A stretch of DNA of 64,000 nt from Clostridium_AD frigoriphilum (GCF_036541405.1 NZ_JAZHFS010000012.1:1-64000), one strand, 5' to 3'. Counted from the first letter of the stretch, positions 34,490 to 43,555 are shown. Notes: generated by a model from the sequence alone, not told the origin. Numbers and translations are program-made.

Positions 34490-35608
34490 TTATTTTGACA
34501 TTGGGAACCAACCAGGTGTATTTATAATTGTATTCCAAAGTGGCTCCGGAATATCTAAAGATTTTCTTTGAGTTTTATTTAAAGTAGTACGTATTTTTGA
34601 AAAATCACCAGTTTGAACCTTACTGACCCAGTCGGGTTCCATGATTAGCTCTCTACCAAGAGATATAAATGCGACGCCACTGTTTAATGCCTTTATAGCA
34701 TCTTCAGGTGTGTGGATAGATCCAACGCCGATAAAAGGGACTCTGCCATGTATTTTGTCAAGTATACTGCAAATAATAGGATTAGTATTGGAGGCATTAC
34801 GTATTGAACTTTGCCAAAAATCCGATATGGAGCTGTGCAAATAACTTAATCCTTGATTTGATAAAACATCTATAAATGAAAGAGTGTCTTCTAAAGTTAT
34901 ACCGGGATTTTCTATTTCCTCTGGTGAAAACCTGTAGCCCACTATGAAATTCTTTATGCCATCTTCTTTTATTACTTTCTTAACCTGCGCAATAACAGCT
35001 AGCGGGAAATTCATTCTTTTTTCTATGCTTCCACCCCACATATCATCTCTTCGGTTTGAATGAGGAGAAAAAAATTGTTGTAATAAATATGTGTTGGCCC
35101 CATGAATTTCTACACCATCAAAACCAGCAGCTATTGCAAGTTTTGTTGTTTTACCAAAAGCCTTAATAGTATCTTGGATTTCTGCTTGGGTCATTTCGCG
35201 TGGAGTCATTGCACCTTCTCTTTCAGCTGCTATAGCGCTTGCACTAATAGTTTGACCACCAGGTATTTCGGCAGGAATTGCCATTCTTCCACCATGAAAT
35301 ATTTGAAGAATTGCTAAGGCACCTTCTCCTTTTATGGTTTGTGATAATTTTTTTAAACTTGGTAAAAAGCTATTGTTGTAAGCAGCAAATTGTCCAGGGA
35401 ATCCCTTACCTGATTCTTGTACATTGGTTGCGGCAGTAATTACTATGCCTACACCTTTTGACCTTGCTTTATAATAACTTAATTCTGCCACAGATACTGT
35501 TCCATCAGGATTTGCAGAAAAAGTAGTCATAGGTGCCATAACTATAGAGTTTTTTACATTTATAGTTGAATCTAATGTTGTTTGTTTAAGTAAATTTTCA
35601 AATTTCAA
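34490..35608 (-). CDS. NADH:flavin oxidoreductase, old yellow enzyme family
   Basis: FMN-containing TIM-barrel ene-reductase of 372 residues that reduces activated double bonds with NAD(P)H. VMAPMTTFSANPDG (about 23-36) and QIFHGGRMA bind flavin. GFDGVEIHGANTYLLQQFFS (about 173-192) is the family signature with the substrate-binding histidine region. GVGSIHTPEDA and FISLGRELI close the phosphate-binding end. It is the short single-domain form, without the iron-sulfur part of 2,4-dienoyl-CoA reductase. The start is TTG with GGAGAG upstream. It is a lone gene, so the physiological substrate is unknown. Confidence 0.9.
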   Translation of the reverse strand: MKFENLLKQTTLDSTINVKNSIVMAPMTTFSANPDGTVSVAELSYYKARSKGVGIVITAATNVQESGKGFPGQFAAYNNSFLPSLKKLSQTIKGEGALAILQIFHGGRMAIPAEIPGGQTISASAIAAEREGAMTPREMTQAEIQDTIKAFGKTTKLAIAAGFDGVEIHGANTYLLQQFFSPHSNRRDDMWGGSIEKRMNFPLAVIAQVKKVIKEDGIKNFIVGYRFSPEEIENPGITLEDTLSFIDVLSNQGLSYLHSSISDFWQSSIRNASNTNPIICSILDKIHGRVPFIGVGSIHTPEDAIKALNSGVAFISLGRELIMEPDWVSKVQTGDFSKIRTTLNKTQRKSLDIPEPLWNTIINTPGWFPMSK

Positions 35609-35841
35609 TTTAATCTCTCCTCTTTAAAATATATTATAATTATGATGTTTTTAAAAACTAGTTATATTTAATACTATGTTTAAATTATAAATTTTATATT
35701 TATTTCTTATATATTATAATACTATAGTTGTATAAGAATGTAAATGATAATTATTATTATAAGATATTTATTACAAAGCGATTTTTAGAAGTTTGAATTT
35801 CTAAATTAGATTAGATGGATTTATATTGTAAGACAGTTTAA

Positions 35842-35863
35842 ATCATAAAACGTATGATATAAT
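35842..35863 (+). promoter_or_regulatory. -10 box with inverted repeat ahead of the MATE gene
   Basis: ATCATA-N5-TATGAT (35842-35858) overlaps TATAAT (35858-35863) by one base. No clear -35 is present, which fits an activated or repressor-controlled promoter. The rest of the 330-base gap is AT-rich DNA without recognisable content. Confidence 0.4.
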
Positions 35864-35938
35864 ATATAGCTGATGTTATAATGCAAAATAAGTTAGGATG
35901 TTACAAGATTATATTATTTTTAATATGGAGGAAATTTT

Positions 35939-37294
35939 ATGAATACAAAATTAGGATCGGAAAGTATAAGCAAATTACTTTTTAAGTTTTCGGTGCCAGC
36001 TATAACGGGAATGGTAGTGAATGCTTTATATAATATTGTGGATCGAATATATATAGGACATATTAAAGGGGTGGGATCATACGCATTATCCGGACTTGCT
36101 ATAACATTTCCAATATCAGTCATTATAATGGCATTTGGAATGCTTATTGGTATAGGTGCTTGTTCAGTGATATCAATAAGACTTGGAGAAAAAAACGTTG
36201 AGGCAGCAGATAATATTTTGGGGAATGCTGTGATGCTTTTAACAATAATATCAGTAGTACTTGGAATATTTGGAGTTTTATTTTTGAATAAAATTTTAGT
36301 ATTATTTGGTGCGGATCAAAATAACCTGCCTTATGCAAAAGCATATATACAAATTATACTTATGGGAGCTGTTTTTCAAAATGTAGGATTTGGCATTAAT
36401 AATATAATTAGAGCCGAGGGTAATCCTAAAATGGCAATGTTTACAATGATGTTTGGTGCAATTATTAATATTATATTAGATCCAATATTTATATTTGTAT
36501 TTAAAATGGGAATTCAAGGTGCTGCAATAGCAACTGTAATTTCACAAGCTTTTAATACGTTATTAGTACTTAGATATTTTACAGCGAAAAACAGTGGAAG
36601 CGTACTTAAATTAAAGAAAACTAACCTAAAGCTTAATAAATATATTGTAAATGATATTTTTGCTATTGGGGTAGCACCGTTTTCTATGCAAATAGCTTCA
36701 AGCCTTGTAGCTATTTTGTATAATAAAGGCCTTTTAATTTATGGAGGGGATCTTGCAGTTGCTGCAATGGGGATATTAAATAGTATATCAATGCTTATTT
36801 TTATGCCCATAGTTGGTATTAGTCAAGGTATACAGCCTATAATAGGATATAATTATGGGGCTAAATTGTACGATAGAGTTTTTAAAATTTTAAAGCTCGC
36901 CATAATTTTTGGAACTTGTATTGCTGTAATTGGGTTTATTGTTGTGCAACTATTTGCAAATCAACTTATAACAATATTTGTAGGTAATAATCCTGAATTA
37001 ATAAAATTAGGTGCACATGGACTTAGGATTGATTTAATGGTTTTACCTATTTTAGGATTTCAAATTTTAGGTGCAAGTTATTTTCAAGCCATAAATGAGG
37101 CAAAAACATCAATGATTTTAAGTGTTTTAAGACAAGTCATAGTTTTAATACCCATTATCCTTATACTCCCATTATTTCTTAAATTGGATGGATTATGGTT
37201 TTCACAACCTTGTGCTGATTTGATTGCAACAGCACTTACAATATTTTTTCTTGTTAGGAGTATTAAAAAATTAAAAAATAAATCCATATTGTAA
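35939..37294 (+). CDS. MATE-family multidrug/cation efflux transporter
   Basis: A 451-residue membrane protein with 12 predicted helices in two related halves. Residues 14-30 (FSVPAITGMVVNALYNI) and RIYIGHIKG mark the first half, and the second begins near 235 with APFSMQIASSLVAIL. GNPKMAMFTMMFGAIINIILD is split here: the segment GNPKMAMFTMMFGA with the following NIILDPIF is a MATE signature. It exports drugs or toxic metabolites with Na+ or H+. TGGAGG precedes the start. The TetR-type gene downstream, 112 bases away with its own promoter, could be its regulator. Confidence 0.92.
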   Translation: MNTKLGSESISKLLFKFSVPAITGMVVNALYNIVDRIYIGHIKGVGSYALSGLAITFPISVIIMAFGMLIGIGACSVISIRLGEKNVEAADNILGNAVMLLTIISVVLGIFGVLFLNKILVLFGADQNNLPYAKAYIQIILMGAVFQNVGFGINNIIRAEGNPKMAMFTMMFGAIINIILDPIFIFVFKMGIQGAAIATVISQAFNTLLVLRYFTAKNSGSVLKLKKTNLKLNKYIVNDIFAIGVAPFSMQIASSLVAILYNKGLLIYGGDLAVAAMGILNSISMLIFMPIVGISQGIQPIIGYNYGAKLYDRVFKILKLAIIFGTCIAVIGFIVVQLFANQLITIFVGNNPELIKLGAHGLRIDLMVLPILGFQILGASYFQAINEAKTSMILSVLRQVIVLIPIILILPLFLKLDGLWFSQPCADLIATALTIFFLVRSIKKLKNKSIL

Positions 37295-37355
37295 GAATAT
37301 TTTTGACAGTATACCTAGAAAATTTAAAAAATACGCAAAGATAATAAAATGCCAC

Positions 37356-37384
37356 TTGACAATAAATGAATGATCGTTTATTAT
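37356..37384 (+). promoter_or_regulatory. strong promoter with TetR-type operator ahead of tetR-lon
   Basis: TTGACA (37356-37361), 17 bases, TATTAT (37379-37384) is close to consensus. The spacer holds AATGAATGA-TCGTTTATT, an 18-bp palindrome with seven of nine pairs, so the TetR product may repress its own unit. Confidence 0.65.
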
Positions 37385-37406
37385 AGAAATTAGTAGAGGT
37401 GTTTAG

Positions 37407-37970
37407 ATGAGAAGAAAAGATGATGAAAAAGAGAAAAGTATAAAGGAAGCAGTTGTTAAACTAATACTTGAATTAGGTTTTCATGGTACTTCTATTTCAA
37501 AAATCGCAAAAGAGGCAGGGGTTTCCCCAGCTACTGTTTATATTTATTACGAGAATAAAGAAATTATGTTTCAAGATATATATTATGAATATTCTGAAGA
37601 AATATTTGATTATTTGCTTAGTATGGTTTATAAGAATATGGATGGACATGAACTTATTGAAATACTGGTCAGAGGATATTATACTTACATCAAAGAGAAT
37701 GGAGAGATATTTCATTTTGTAGATCAATTTTCCAGTTGTCCAGCATTAGCTTGCCATTGCTTAGATAGAAAGGGCATAAAAAATCTTAATAATTTGTTTG
37801 AGGAAATGAAACAGCAAAGAGTGCTTAAGGATATTCAAAATGATAATTTGATAGCAATACTTTTTTTCCCAATAAAGTCTATTGCGAGTAACCAATGCAT
37901 TGGAGAAGTTGAAAGGGATGATCTATTAAAAGAGTTGATTACAATAATACAGGATGCTTTGTTAGCTTAA
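37407..37970 (+). CDS. TetR/AcrR-family transcriptional regulator
   Basis: A 187-residue repressor. The DNA-binding domain is residues 8-54, with helix-turn-helix GTSISKIAKEAGVSPATVYIYYENK (the part ISKIAKEAGVSPATVYIYY at about 30-48). The C-terminal ligand-binding domain has a cysteine-rich patch FSSCPALACHCLDRKG (about 109-124), which may sense thiols or metals. GAGGTG precedes the ATG. The strong promoter with an imperfect palindrome lies upstream. lon follows 49 bases downstream without a terminator, and the MATE pump lies upstream, so either may be its target. Confidence 0.9.
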   Translation: MRRKDDEKEKSIKEAVVKLILELGFHGTSISKIAKEAGVSPATVYIYYENKEIMFQDIYYEYSEEIFDYLLSMVYKNMDGHELIEILVRGYYTYIKENGEIFHFVDQFSSCPALACHCLDRKGIKNLNNLFEEMKQQRVLKDIQNDNLIAILFFPIKSIASNQCIGEVERDDLLKELITIIQDALLA

Positions 37971-38019
37971 TTAAACGAACATTCACTTATGAATATTATC
38001 GAAAGAAAGGATGATTATA

Positions 38020-40407
38020 ATGATGAGTTTAGATGGAAAAAATAAAGAGGGAATGGTAATTCCTGTAGCAGATATAGTTTTATTACCAGGAATGGAGTAT
38101 ACTTTAAAACTAAATAAAATTAGTGAAGAAGAGCTTAAAAATTTAGACGATGATGAGCAATTTAGTATCGCTTTACCTTTAAAACAAAACTTTAACCAGA
38201 ATCAGTTAAAAGGAGAAGATTTCCATAGAGTTGGCGTTTCATTTCATGTAAATGAAGTTGAAAAAACAGAAAAAGGATATCAAGTGAAAATTAAAACTTT
38301 AGATAGGGTTGAAATTAATGAACTTATTATTGAAAGTGGTTTTATACGTGTAGAATTTGAGGTAATACCAGATATTATTGATCTTAATGAAAAAGGTCAA
38401 GAAGAAATGATTGAATGCATTAAGAAGGTTACTCGTGAGGTTAGTGAAAGATTTAAGGGATCAGACCAGTTTATGAAGATGATAGACGATCAAAAGGAGC
38501 TAAATGCACTAATGGCTCATCTTACTCAATTTATGCCACTAACAAACGAAGAAAAGTATGAGTTAATTAAAATTAAATCATTAAAAGAGAGAAGCCTTAA
38601 GTTTATGGATTACATCTTAAAACAAAAGGAAGCTCTCAAGTTGCAACTTGAGATGGCAGAAAAATTCACTCAGAAAGCTAATAAAGGATATAGAGAATCA
38701 GTATTAAGAGATCAATTAAAGGCGATTCAAACAGAACTAGAAGAGGGAAAAAGTGAAAGTGCGAAGAAAGATAAAACTTTTATAGATAAAATTGAAGAGG
38801 CTCAAATGCCAGCTGAAATAAAAAATGCTGCTTTAGATGAACTTGAAAAGTTAGAAAGACAAAGCGAGAATAGTGCTGAATATAATATTGTACGTAATTA
38901 TTTAGATTTATTAGTAAAACTTCCTTGGAAAAAGTCTGAACCGAAAGTTATTAATTTAGAAGAAGCAAGGAGAATACTAGATGAGCAGCATTATGGACTT
39001 GATAAGGTTAAGGATAGGATAATACAACATTTAGCGGTTATGCAGCTTAAAAAAGATAAAAAAGGTTCTATTTTATTATTAGTTGGACCTCCAGGTACTG
39101 GTAAAACTAGTTTAGGTAAAAGTATTGCACAGGCACTAGATAGAAAATATATAAGATTAAGTTTAGGTGGAATACGGGATGAAGCTGAAATAAGAGGACA
39201 TAGAAGAACTTACATTGGTGCAATGCCAGGAAGAATTATTCAAAGCATAAAGAAAGCAGGAGAAATAAATCCAGTTATGGTTTTAGATGAAGTGGATAAG
39301 CTAATGACTGGCTATAATGGAGATCCAGCCAGCGCATTACTTGAGGTATTAGATCCAGAGCAAAATAACAGCTTTACAGATCATTATTTAGATTTACCTT
39401 ATGATTTGTCAGAAGTGTTTTTTATAGCAACGGCTAATTCGATTGGTGACATTCCAAGGCCATTACTTGATAGGATGGAGATAATTCAAATATCTAGTTA
39501 TACTATGAATGAAAAATTCCATATTGGAAAAAACCATTTAATACCTGAAATACTTGAAGAACATGGGTTAAATAAAGAACAGTTAGTTATTGAAGATGGA
39601 GCTTTGCAAAAGATAATTAGTGAATATACCATGGAAGCTGGTGTTCGTGGACTGAAAAAACAACTAGCTACTCTTGCAAGAATTACTTCAGAAAAAATTG
39701 TATCGCATAAAGGAGAGTTACCATTTATTGTTACTGAAAGTGAGTTAGACGATTTACTTGGTAGAAAAGTTTCAAGTCATGATAAGGCTCAAAAGGATAA
39801 TCCACCAGGAGTAGTTACAGGCCTTGCATGGACATCTGTAGGTGGAGAAATACTTTTCATTGAAGCTACGGACATGTTAGGAAGTGGACAAGTTATATTA
39901 ACAGGACAACTAGGAGATGTTATGAAGGAGTCTGCAAGGATATCTTTAAGTTTACTTAAATCAAGGTTACCAATGAATTCTATAAACTTTAAGGAAAGAG
40001 ATCTCCATATTCATGTTCCATCAGGATCTGTTCCTAAAGATGGTCCATCAGCTGGAATTACATTGTTCACTGCACTTGCTTCATTGGTTACAGGAATAAA
40101 GGTTGATCCAAAACTTGCAATGACAGGAGAAATAACTTTAAGAGGAGCAGTATTACCAATTGGTGGACTTAAGGAAAAGTTAATTGGAGCTCAAAGGGCA
40201 GGTATAACAAAAATATTAATTCCTAAGGAGAATTTAGTTGACCTAAAGGATGTGCCTGAAGAAGTTAGAAGTTTGTTAACTATTAAAACGGTAGAAACAG
40301 TAGAGGATGTTCTTCGTGAAACACTAGGAATATCACTACCTAGAATAGAACATGTATTTAATCCGAGTATTTCGTCGGAAATAAAAATTAAAGCAAATCA
40401 AATATAA
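38020..40407 (+). CDS. lon: ATP-dependent protease Lon (LonA)
   Basis: Cytoplasmic AAA+ protease that degrades misfolded and regulatory proteins. An ATG at 38011 touches the ribosome site, so 38020 is preferred (795 residues). N-terminal substrate-binding domain, about 1-200; coiled linker to 300; Walker A GPPGTGKT at about 357; Walker B PVMVLDEVDK; protease domain with catalytic Ser677 in PKDGPSAG and Lys720 in GGLKEK. The 43-residue spacing of Ser and Lys equals that in E. coli Lon. It sits behind a tetR gene in one likely operon. The gene pairing is unusual and suggests control by a ligand-sensing repressor. Confidence 0.95.
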   Translation: MMSLDGKNKEGMVIPVADIVLLPGMEYTLKLNKISEEELKNLDDDEQFSIALPLKQNFNQNQLKGEDFHRVGVSFHVNEVEKTEKGYQVKIKTLDRVEINELIIESGFIRVEFEVIPDIIDLNEKGQEEMIECIKKVTREVSERFKGSDQFMKMIDDQKELNALMAHLTQFMPLTNEEKYELIKIKSLKERSLKFMDYILKQKEALKLQLEMAEKFTQKANKGYRESVLRDQLKAIQTELEEGKSESAKKDKTFIDKIEEAQMPAEIKNAALDELEKLERQSENSAEYNIVRNYLDLLVKLPWKKSEPKVINLEEARRILDEQHYGLDKVKDRIIQHLAVMQLKKDKKGSILLLVGPPGTGKTSLGKSIAQALDRKYIRLSLGGIRDEAEIRGHRRTYIGAMPGRIIQSIKKAGEINPVMVLDEVDKLMTGYNGDPASALLEVLDPEQNNSFTDHYLDLPYDLSEVFFIATANSIGDIPRPLLDRMEIIQISSYTMNEKFHIGKNHLIPEILEEHGLNKEQLVIEDGALQKIISEYTMEAGVRGLKKQLATLARITSEKIVSHKGELPFIVTESELDDLLGRKVSSHDKAQKDNPPGVVTGLAWTSVGGEILFIEATDMLGSGQVILTGQLGDVMKESARISLSLLKSRLPMNSINFKERDLHIHVPSGSVPKDGPSAGITLFTALASLVTGIKVDPKLAMTGEITLRGAVLPIGGLKEKLIGAQRAGITKILIPKENLVDLKDVPEEVRSLLTIKTVETVEDVLRETLGISLPRIEHVFNPSISSEIKIKANQI

Positions 40408-40416
40408 GATATGTTT

Positions 40417-40444
40417 AAAAGATGCCTTTAGAGGCATCTTTTTA
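40417..40444 (+). terminator. terminator after lon
   Basis: AAAAGATGCCT (40417-40427) pairs with AGGCATCTTTT (40432-40442), with T residues after it. Confidence 0.85.
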
Positions 40445-40475
40445 ATGTCCTAAATAGAGAAATTAATATAATATG

Positions 40476-40504
40476 TTGATATTAGTTAGTAAAACTGTTA
40501 TTAT
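40476..40504 (+). promoter_or_regulatory. promoter of the glycine-riboswitch operon
   Basis: TTGATA (40476-40481), 17 bases, TATTAT (40499-40504). RNA would start near 40511, giving a leader of about 262 nt. Confidence 0.65.
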
Positions 40505-40542
40505 AACAATAATAACTTACAACTAAATAGTTCGGATGATTA

Positions 40543-40749
40543 TAGCAGAAGAGTATAGAATATCTATACACCCAAAAAGTAAATCTTTTAGGTACCGCAC
40601 GGATATGACTGTTATAGGACGAGCCCTTGGAGAGACTCGAATTGAGCACCGAAGGAGCAAGCTTGTGAAAACTAGTGAAACTCTCAGGTAAAAGGACAGG
40701 GGATAATATTGATTTCAAGGGTCGAGTATTATCTATTCGGCTTTTTTTT
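40543..40749 (+). promoter_or_regulatory. tandem glycine riboswitch with terminator
   Basis: Aptamer 2 (about 40624-40702) has the conserved words GGAGAGAC, GCACCGAAGGAGCAAG, ACTCTCAGGTAAAAGGACAG, and a P1 helix CCCTTG (40624-40629) with CAGGGG (40697-40702). Aptamer 1 (about 40543-40615) has P1 ATAGCAG/CTGTTAT and a P3-like GTATAG/CTATAC, then CACCCAAAAAGTAAATC and TTTTAGGTACC in the right order. It departs from consensus in the core, where CCGAAG became CCCAAA. The linker AGGACGAG is normal. Then GTCGAGTA (40721-40728) pairs with TATTCGGC (40734-40741) ahead of eight T, an intrinsic terminator. Competing helices (GATAATA/TATTATC, and CCCTTG with CAAGGG at 40716-40721) exist. Whether glycine turns it on or off is not clear by eye. 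Confidence 0.9.
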
Positions 40750-40772
40750 GTGATTAAAAAAGGAGGAGAAAA

Positions 40773-41042
40773 ATGAAGGCTGTATTAACTGTAATTGGGA
40801 AAGATAGAGTAGGTATCATTGCAAATGTATCCAATTTATTATTTGAAAAAAATGCTAATATTTTAGACATTAGTCAAACTATTATGCAAGAATTTTTTAC
40901 TATGGTAATGCTTGTGGATTTAGCTAATATTAATATTTCTTCAAAGGAACTAACTGAATTATTAATTACGATGGGTAAAGATTTAAAAGTTTCGATAAAA
41001 ATGCAACATGAGGATGTATTTAATTCAATGCATCTTGTATAG
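40773..41042 (+). CDS. ACT-domain protein (UPF0237 family, GcvR-like)
   Basis: An 89-residue protein made of a single ACT domain, the ligand-binding module of amino acid regulators. MKAVLTVIGKDRVGIIAN is the first strand and glycine-rich turn, and NILDISQTIMQEFFTMVM the second helix and strand. GcvR, the E. coli repressor partner of glycine cleavage, has ACT domains of this type. AGGAGG precedes the start. Being the first gene after a glycine riboswitch, it is a good candidate glycine or serine sensor. It is followed ten bases later by the UPF0210 gene, its usual neighbour. Confidence 0.88.
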   Translation: MKAVLTVIGKDRVGIIANVSNLLFEKNANILDISQTIMQEFFTMVMLVDLANINISSKELTELLITMGKDLKVSIKMQHEDVFNSMHLV

Positions 41043-41052
41043 GAGGTAGAAA

Positions 41053-42408
41053 GTGAATATTAATCAAATAATGGAAACAGTAAAAATGTTAGATGATGAA
41101 AAGTTAGATATTAGAACACTTACAATGGGGATATCCCTACTTGATTGCTGTGATTCTGATGGTAAAAGGGCTAGAGCTAGAATTTACGAAAAAATTATGA
41201 GACTTGCTGGAAACTTAGTAAAGGTAGGAGATGATTTGGCTCTTGAATATGGCGTACCAATAATAAACAAGAGAATCTCAGTTACTCCAATTTCTTTGAT
41301 TGCAGGAGCATCTAATGATGAGAACTATGTAGAGTATGCAATAATGCTTGATAAGATTGCAAATGAACTAGGAGTAAACTTTATTGGAGGATTTTCCGCA
41401 TTGATTCATAAAGGATACACTACTGGTGATCATAGACTCATATCTTCTATACCAGAAGCTATGAGAGTTACAGAGAGAGTATGCTCATCTGTGAGCGTTG
41501 CAAGTTCTAAGGTTGGAATTAATATGGATGGAGTTCGCGAAATGGGTCAAGTTATTAAGGAAGCTGCAAGGCTTACTGCTGATCGTGATGGGCTTGGTTG
41601 CGCGAAAATCGTAGTCTTTGCTAATGCAGTAGATGATAATCCTTTTATGGCAGGAGCTTTCCACGGAGTTGGAGAACCTGAGTGTACATTAAATGTAGGA
41701 ATAAGTGGCCCTGGTACAGTAAAAGTTGCCCTCGAAAAAGTAAGGGGTGCTGACTTTGGCGTTGTAGCTGAGGTAATAAAGAAAACCGCATTTAAGATAA
41801 CAAGAATGGGTCAATTAGTTGGAATGGAAGCTGCCAAAAGGTTAGATGTACCTTTTGGAATAGTAGATTTATCATTGGCACCAACACCTGCAATAGGTGA
41901 TAGTGTTGCTAGGATACTTGAGGAAATGGGACTTGAAGTATGTGGAACTCATGGCACAACTTGTGCACTAGCAATGCTCAATGATGCAGTTAAAAAGGGA
42001 GGAATAATGGCCTCTGGCTGCGTTGGTGGTTTAAGTGGCGCATTTATACCAGTAAGTGAGGATGAGGGAATGATTGAAGCCGTAGAAAAGGGAGCTTTAA
42101 ACATTGAGAAACTCGAAGCTATGACTTGCGTTTGTTCAGTAGGACTTGATATGATCGCTATTCCAGGAGATACTTCTGCGGAAACAATATCAGCAATTAT
42201 TGCAGATGAGTGTGCAATTGGAATGATTAATAATAAAACTACTGCAACAAGGTTAATACCAGCTCCAGGTAAGAAAGTTGGGGACTCAGTAGAATTTGGT
42301 GGACTTCTTGGACGTGCTCCAGTTATGAAGGTAAGTGAATTCTCAAGTAACGATTTTATAAATCGTGGTGGAAGAATTCCCGCACCTATACATAGCTTTA
42401 AGAATTAG
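41053..42408 (+). CDS. UPF0210 (DUF711) family protein
   Basis: A 451-residue cytoplasmic protein of a widespread family without an established reaction. The length is normal. Conserved segments include ESGDGKRARARIYE-like DSDGKRARARIYEK (about 35-48), NPFMAGAFHGVGEPE (about 197-211), GTHGTTCALAMLNDAVKKGG (about 297-316) and ASGCVGGLSGAFIPVSED. The start is GTG with GGAGG seven or eight bases upstream. It is always or nearly always next to the small ACT-domain protein. Here both stand under a glycine riboswitch, which ties the unknown activity to glycine or one-carbon metabolism. Confidence 0.88.
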   Translation: MNINQIMETVKMLDDEKLDIRTLTMGISLLDCCDSDGKRARARIYEKIMRLAGNLVKVGDDLALEYGVPIINKRISVTPISLIAGASNDENYVEYAIMLDKIANELGVNFIGGFSALIHKGYTTGDHRLISSIPEAMRVTERVCSSVSVASSKVGINMDGVREMGQVIKEAARLTADRDGLGCAKIVVFANAVDDNPFMAGAFHGVGEPECTLNVGISGPGTVKVALEKVRGADFGVVAEVIKKTAFKITRMGQLVGMEAAKRLDVPFGIVDLSLAPTPAIGDSVARILEEMGLEVCGTHGTTCALAMLNDAVKKGGIMASGCVGGLSGAFIPVSEDEGMIEAVEKGALNIEKLEAMTCVCSVGLDMIAIPGDTSAETISAIIADECAIGMINNKTTATRLIPAPGKKVGDSVEFGGLLGRAPVMKVSEFSSNDFINRGGRIPAPIHSFKN

Positions 42409-42472
42409 AAAGCTAATACATTTTAGTTGGAAAACAGAAATTTGATCTGACTTCAATAAAAATAAAAAGTTG

Positions 42473-42511
42473 GCTATATCAAAATAATTATTTGAATTAT
42501 TTTGATATAGT
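42473..42511. terminator. bidirectional terminator
   Basis: GCTATATCAAAATAATT (42473-42489) pairs with AATTATTTTGATATAGT (42495-42511), a 17-bp stem with one G-T pair at its base. Confidence 0.85.
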
Positions 42512-42515
42512 CATT

Positions 42516-42842
42516 TTATTCTTTTCTGCAACAATTTTTATGGACCCAGTTTTTATAGACATCTTGAAATCCTAAGTCTGTATAACAAATCACGTCTCCA
42601 GGGGAAATTTGATTTTTACATACCTGACAAGTAGATCTATAATCAGCAGTTTTTGTAATCCCAAGCCATAGTGGTTCACTAAGTTTTATTAGCTCTATAT
42701 TAAGTTCATCCGATGTAAATTCTTTGCATACTATCTCACGTAAATAAGCGGAGAAATTATTTTCTCCATGAGTTAATTTGGATTTTTTTAACGCAAGGCT
42801 ATATACATGATCTGGTAGAGTAATTGATACTTTCTTACTCAT
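42516..42842 (-). CDS. ribbon-helix-helix protein with C-terminal zinc-binding motif
   Basis: Not a named family that I recognise. The 108 residues start with KVSITLPDHVYSLALKKS, the strand and helix of a ribbon-helix-helix DNA-binding domain (about 1-45). The C-terminal half has CQVCKNQISPGDVI and then KNWVHKNCCRKE, a Cx2C...HxxC arrangement that can hold zinc. AGGAG precedes the start. It is a lone gene facing a sigma-factor operon. A small transcription factor is the best guess. Confidence 0.65.
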   Translation of the reverse strand: MSKKVSITLPDHVYSLALKKSKLTHGENNFSAYLREIVCKEFTSDELNIELIKLSEPLWLGITKTADYRSTCQVCKNQISPGDVICYTDLGFQDVYKNWVHKNCCRKE

Positions 42843-43042
42843 TATGTTTAACTCCTATAGTATTAATATCTACTAATATAGTATGAATATTAATAAAATT
42901 TGTGCATATTTTATATGTACTAATACTAACTTTATGGACAAGCAATTTTAAAATTAATAATAAATATAAAATATATTATTTTATATTTGAAGTGTTTTTT
43001 ATTTTTTAATCGTTATATTATGTGTAGGGACAAAAGGGGGGG

Positions 43043-43555
43043 ATGATGGTTATTCAAGAGGAAGAATTTTCAAACTATATAAAACAATATGAACGTTTAA
43101 TCATCACTATTTGCCTATCATTTACTAAGAGTTACTTTGATGCAGAAGATTTGGCACAACAAACATTTTTGTCTGCATATACGAATTATAGTAAATTTGA
43201 TGGAGTTAATTTTAAGGCCTGGATTACAAGAATTGCTATAAATAAATGTAAAGACTTTCTTAAAAGTCCTGCAAGAGTAATTTATAGCTTATCTGATGAA
43301 GATTTTGAATCTTTGAAAGATAAGGGGGGTACTCCAGAAGAAATGCTTTTAGAAAGATGTAGTAAGAAAAAAATACACAATTTATGTGAAAGATTAAAAG
43401 AGCCTTATAGAGCTGTTGCAGTAAATTATTTTTGTGAAGCTATTAAACTCTCAGATATGGCAAAAGATACAGGGATAAGTCTAAAAACATTGCAAACCCA
43501 TCTTTATAGATCAAAAAAGCTTCTTAAAAACTTATGGAAGGAGGAGTTTATGTGA
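43043..43555 (+). CDS. ECF-type RNA polymerase sigma factor
   Basis: A 170-residue sigma-70 family factor with only regions 2 and 4. Region 2 (about 10-75) has DAEDLAQQTFLSAYTNY, the -10 recognition helix, and FKAWITRIAINKCKDFL. Region 4 (about 112-165) has LKEPYRAVAVNYFCEAIKLS (20 residues) and GISLKTLQTHLYRSKKLLK. A purine-rich AAAAGGGGGGG precedes two adjacent ATGs (43043 and 43046). Its stop overlaps the start of an anti-sigma gene, the usual pairing that keeps such factors silent until a signal arrives. Its target promoters are not evident. Confidence 0.92.
   Translation: MMVIQEEEFSNYIKQYERLIITICLSFTKSYFDAEDLAQQTFLSAYTNYSKFDGVNFKAWITRIAINKCKDFLKSPARVIYSLSDEDFESLKDKGGTPEEMLLERCSKKKIHNLCERLKEPYRAVAVNYFCEAIKLSDMAKDTGISLKTLQTHLYRSKKLLKNLWKEEFM

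Noticed and set aside
40543..40615. Reading the leader as a single glycine aptamer with unrelated 5' DNA
   Set aside because: The upstream part keeps P1 and P3 pairing and the ordered words of a first aptamer, so a tandem form fits better.
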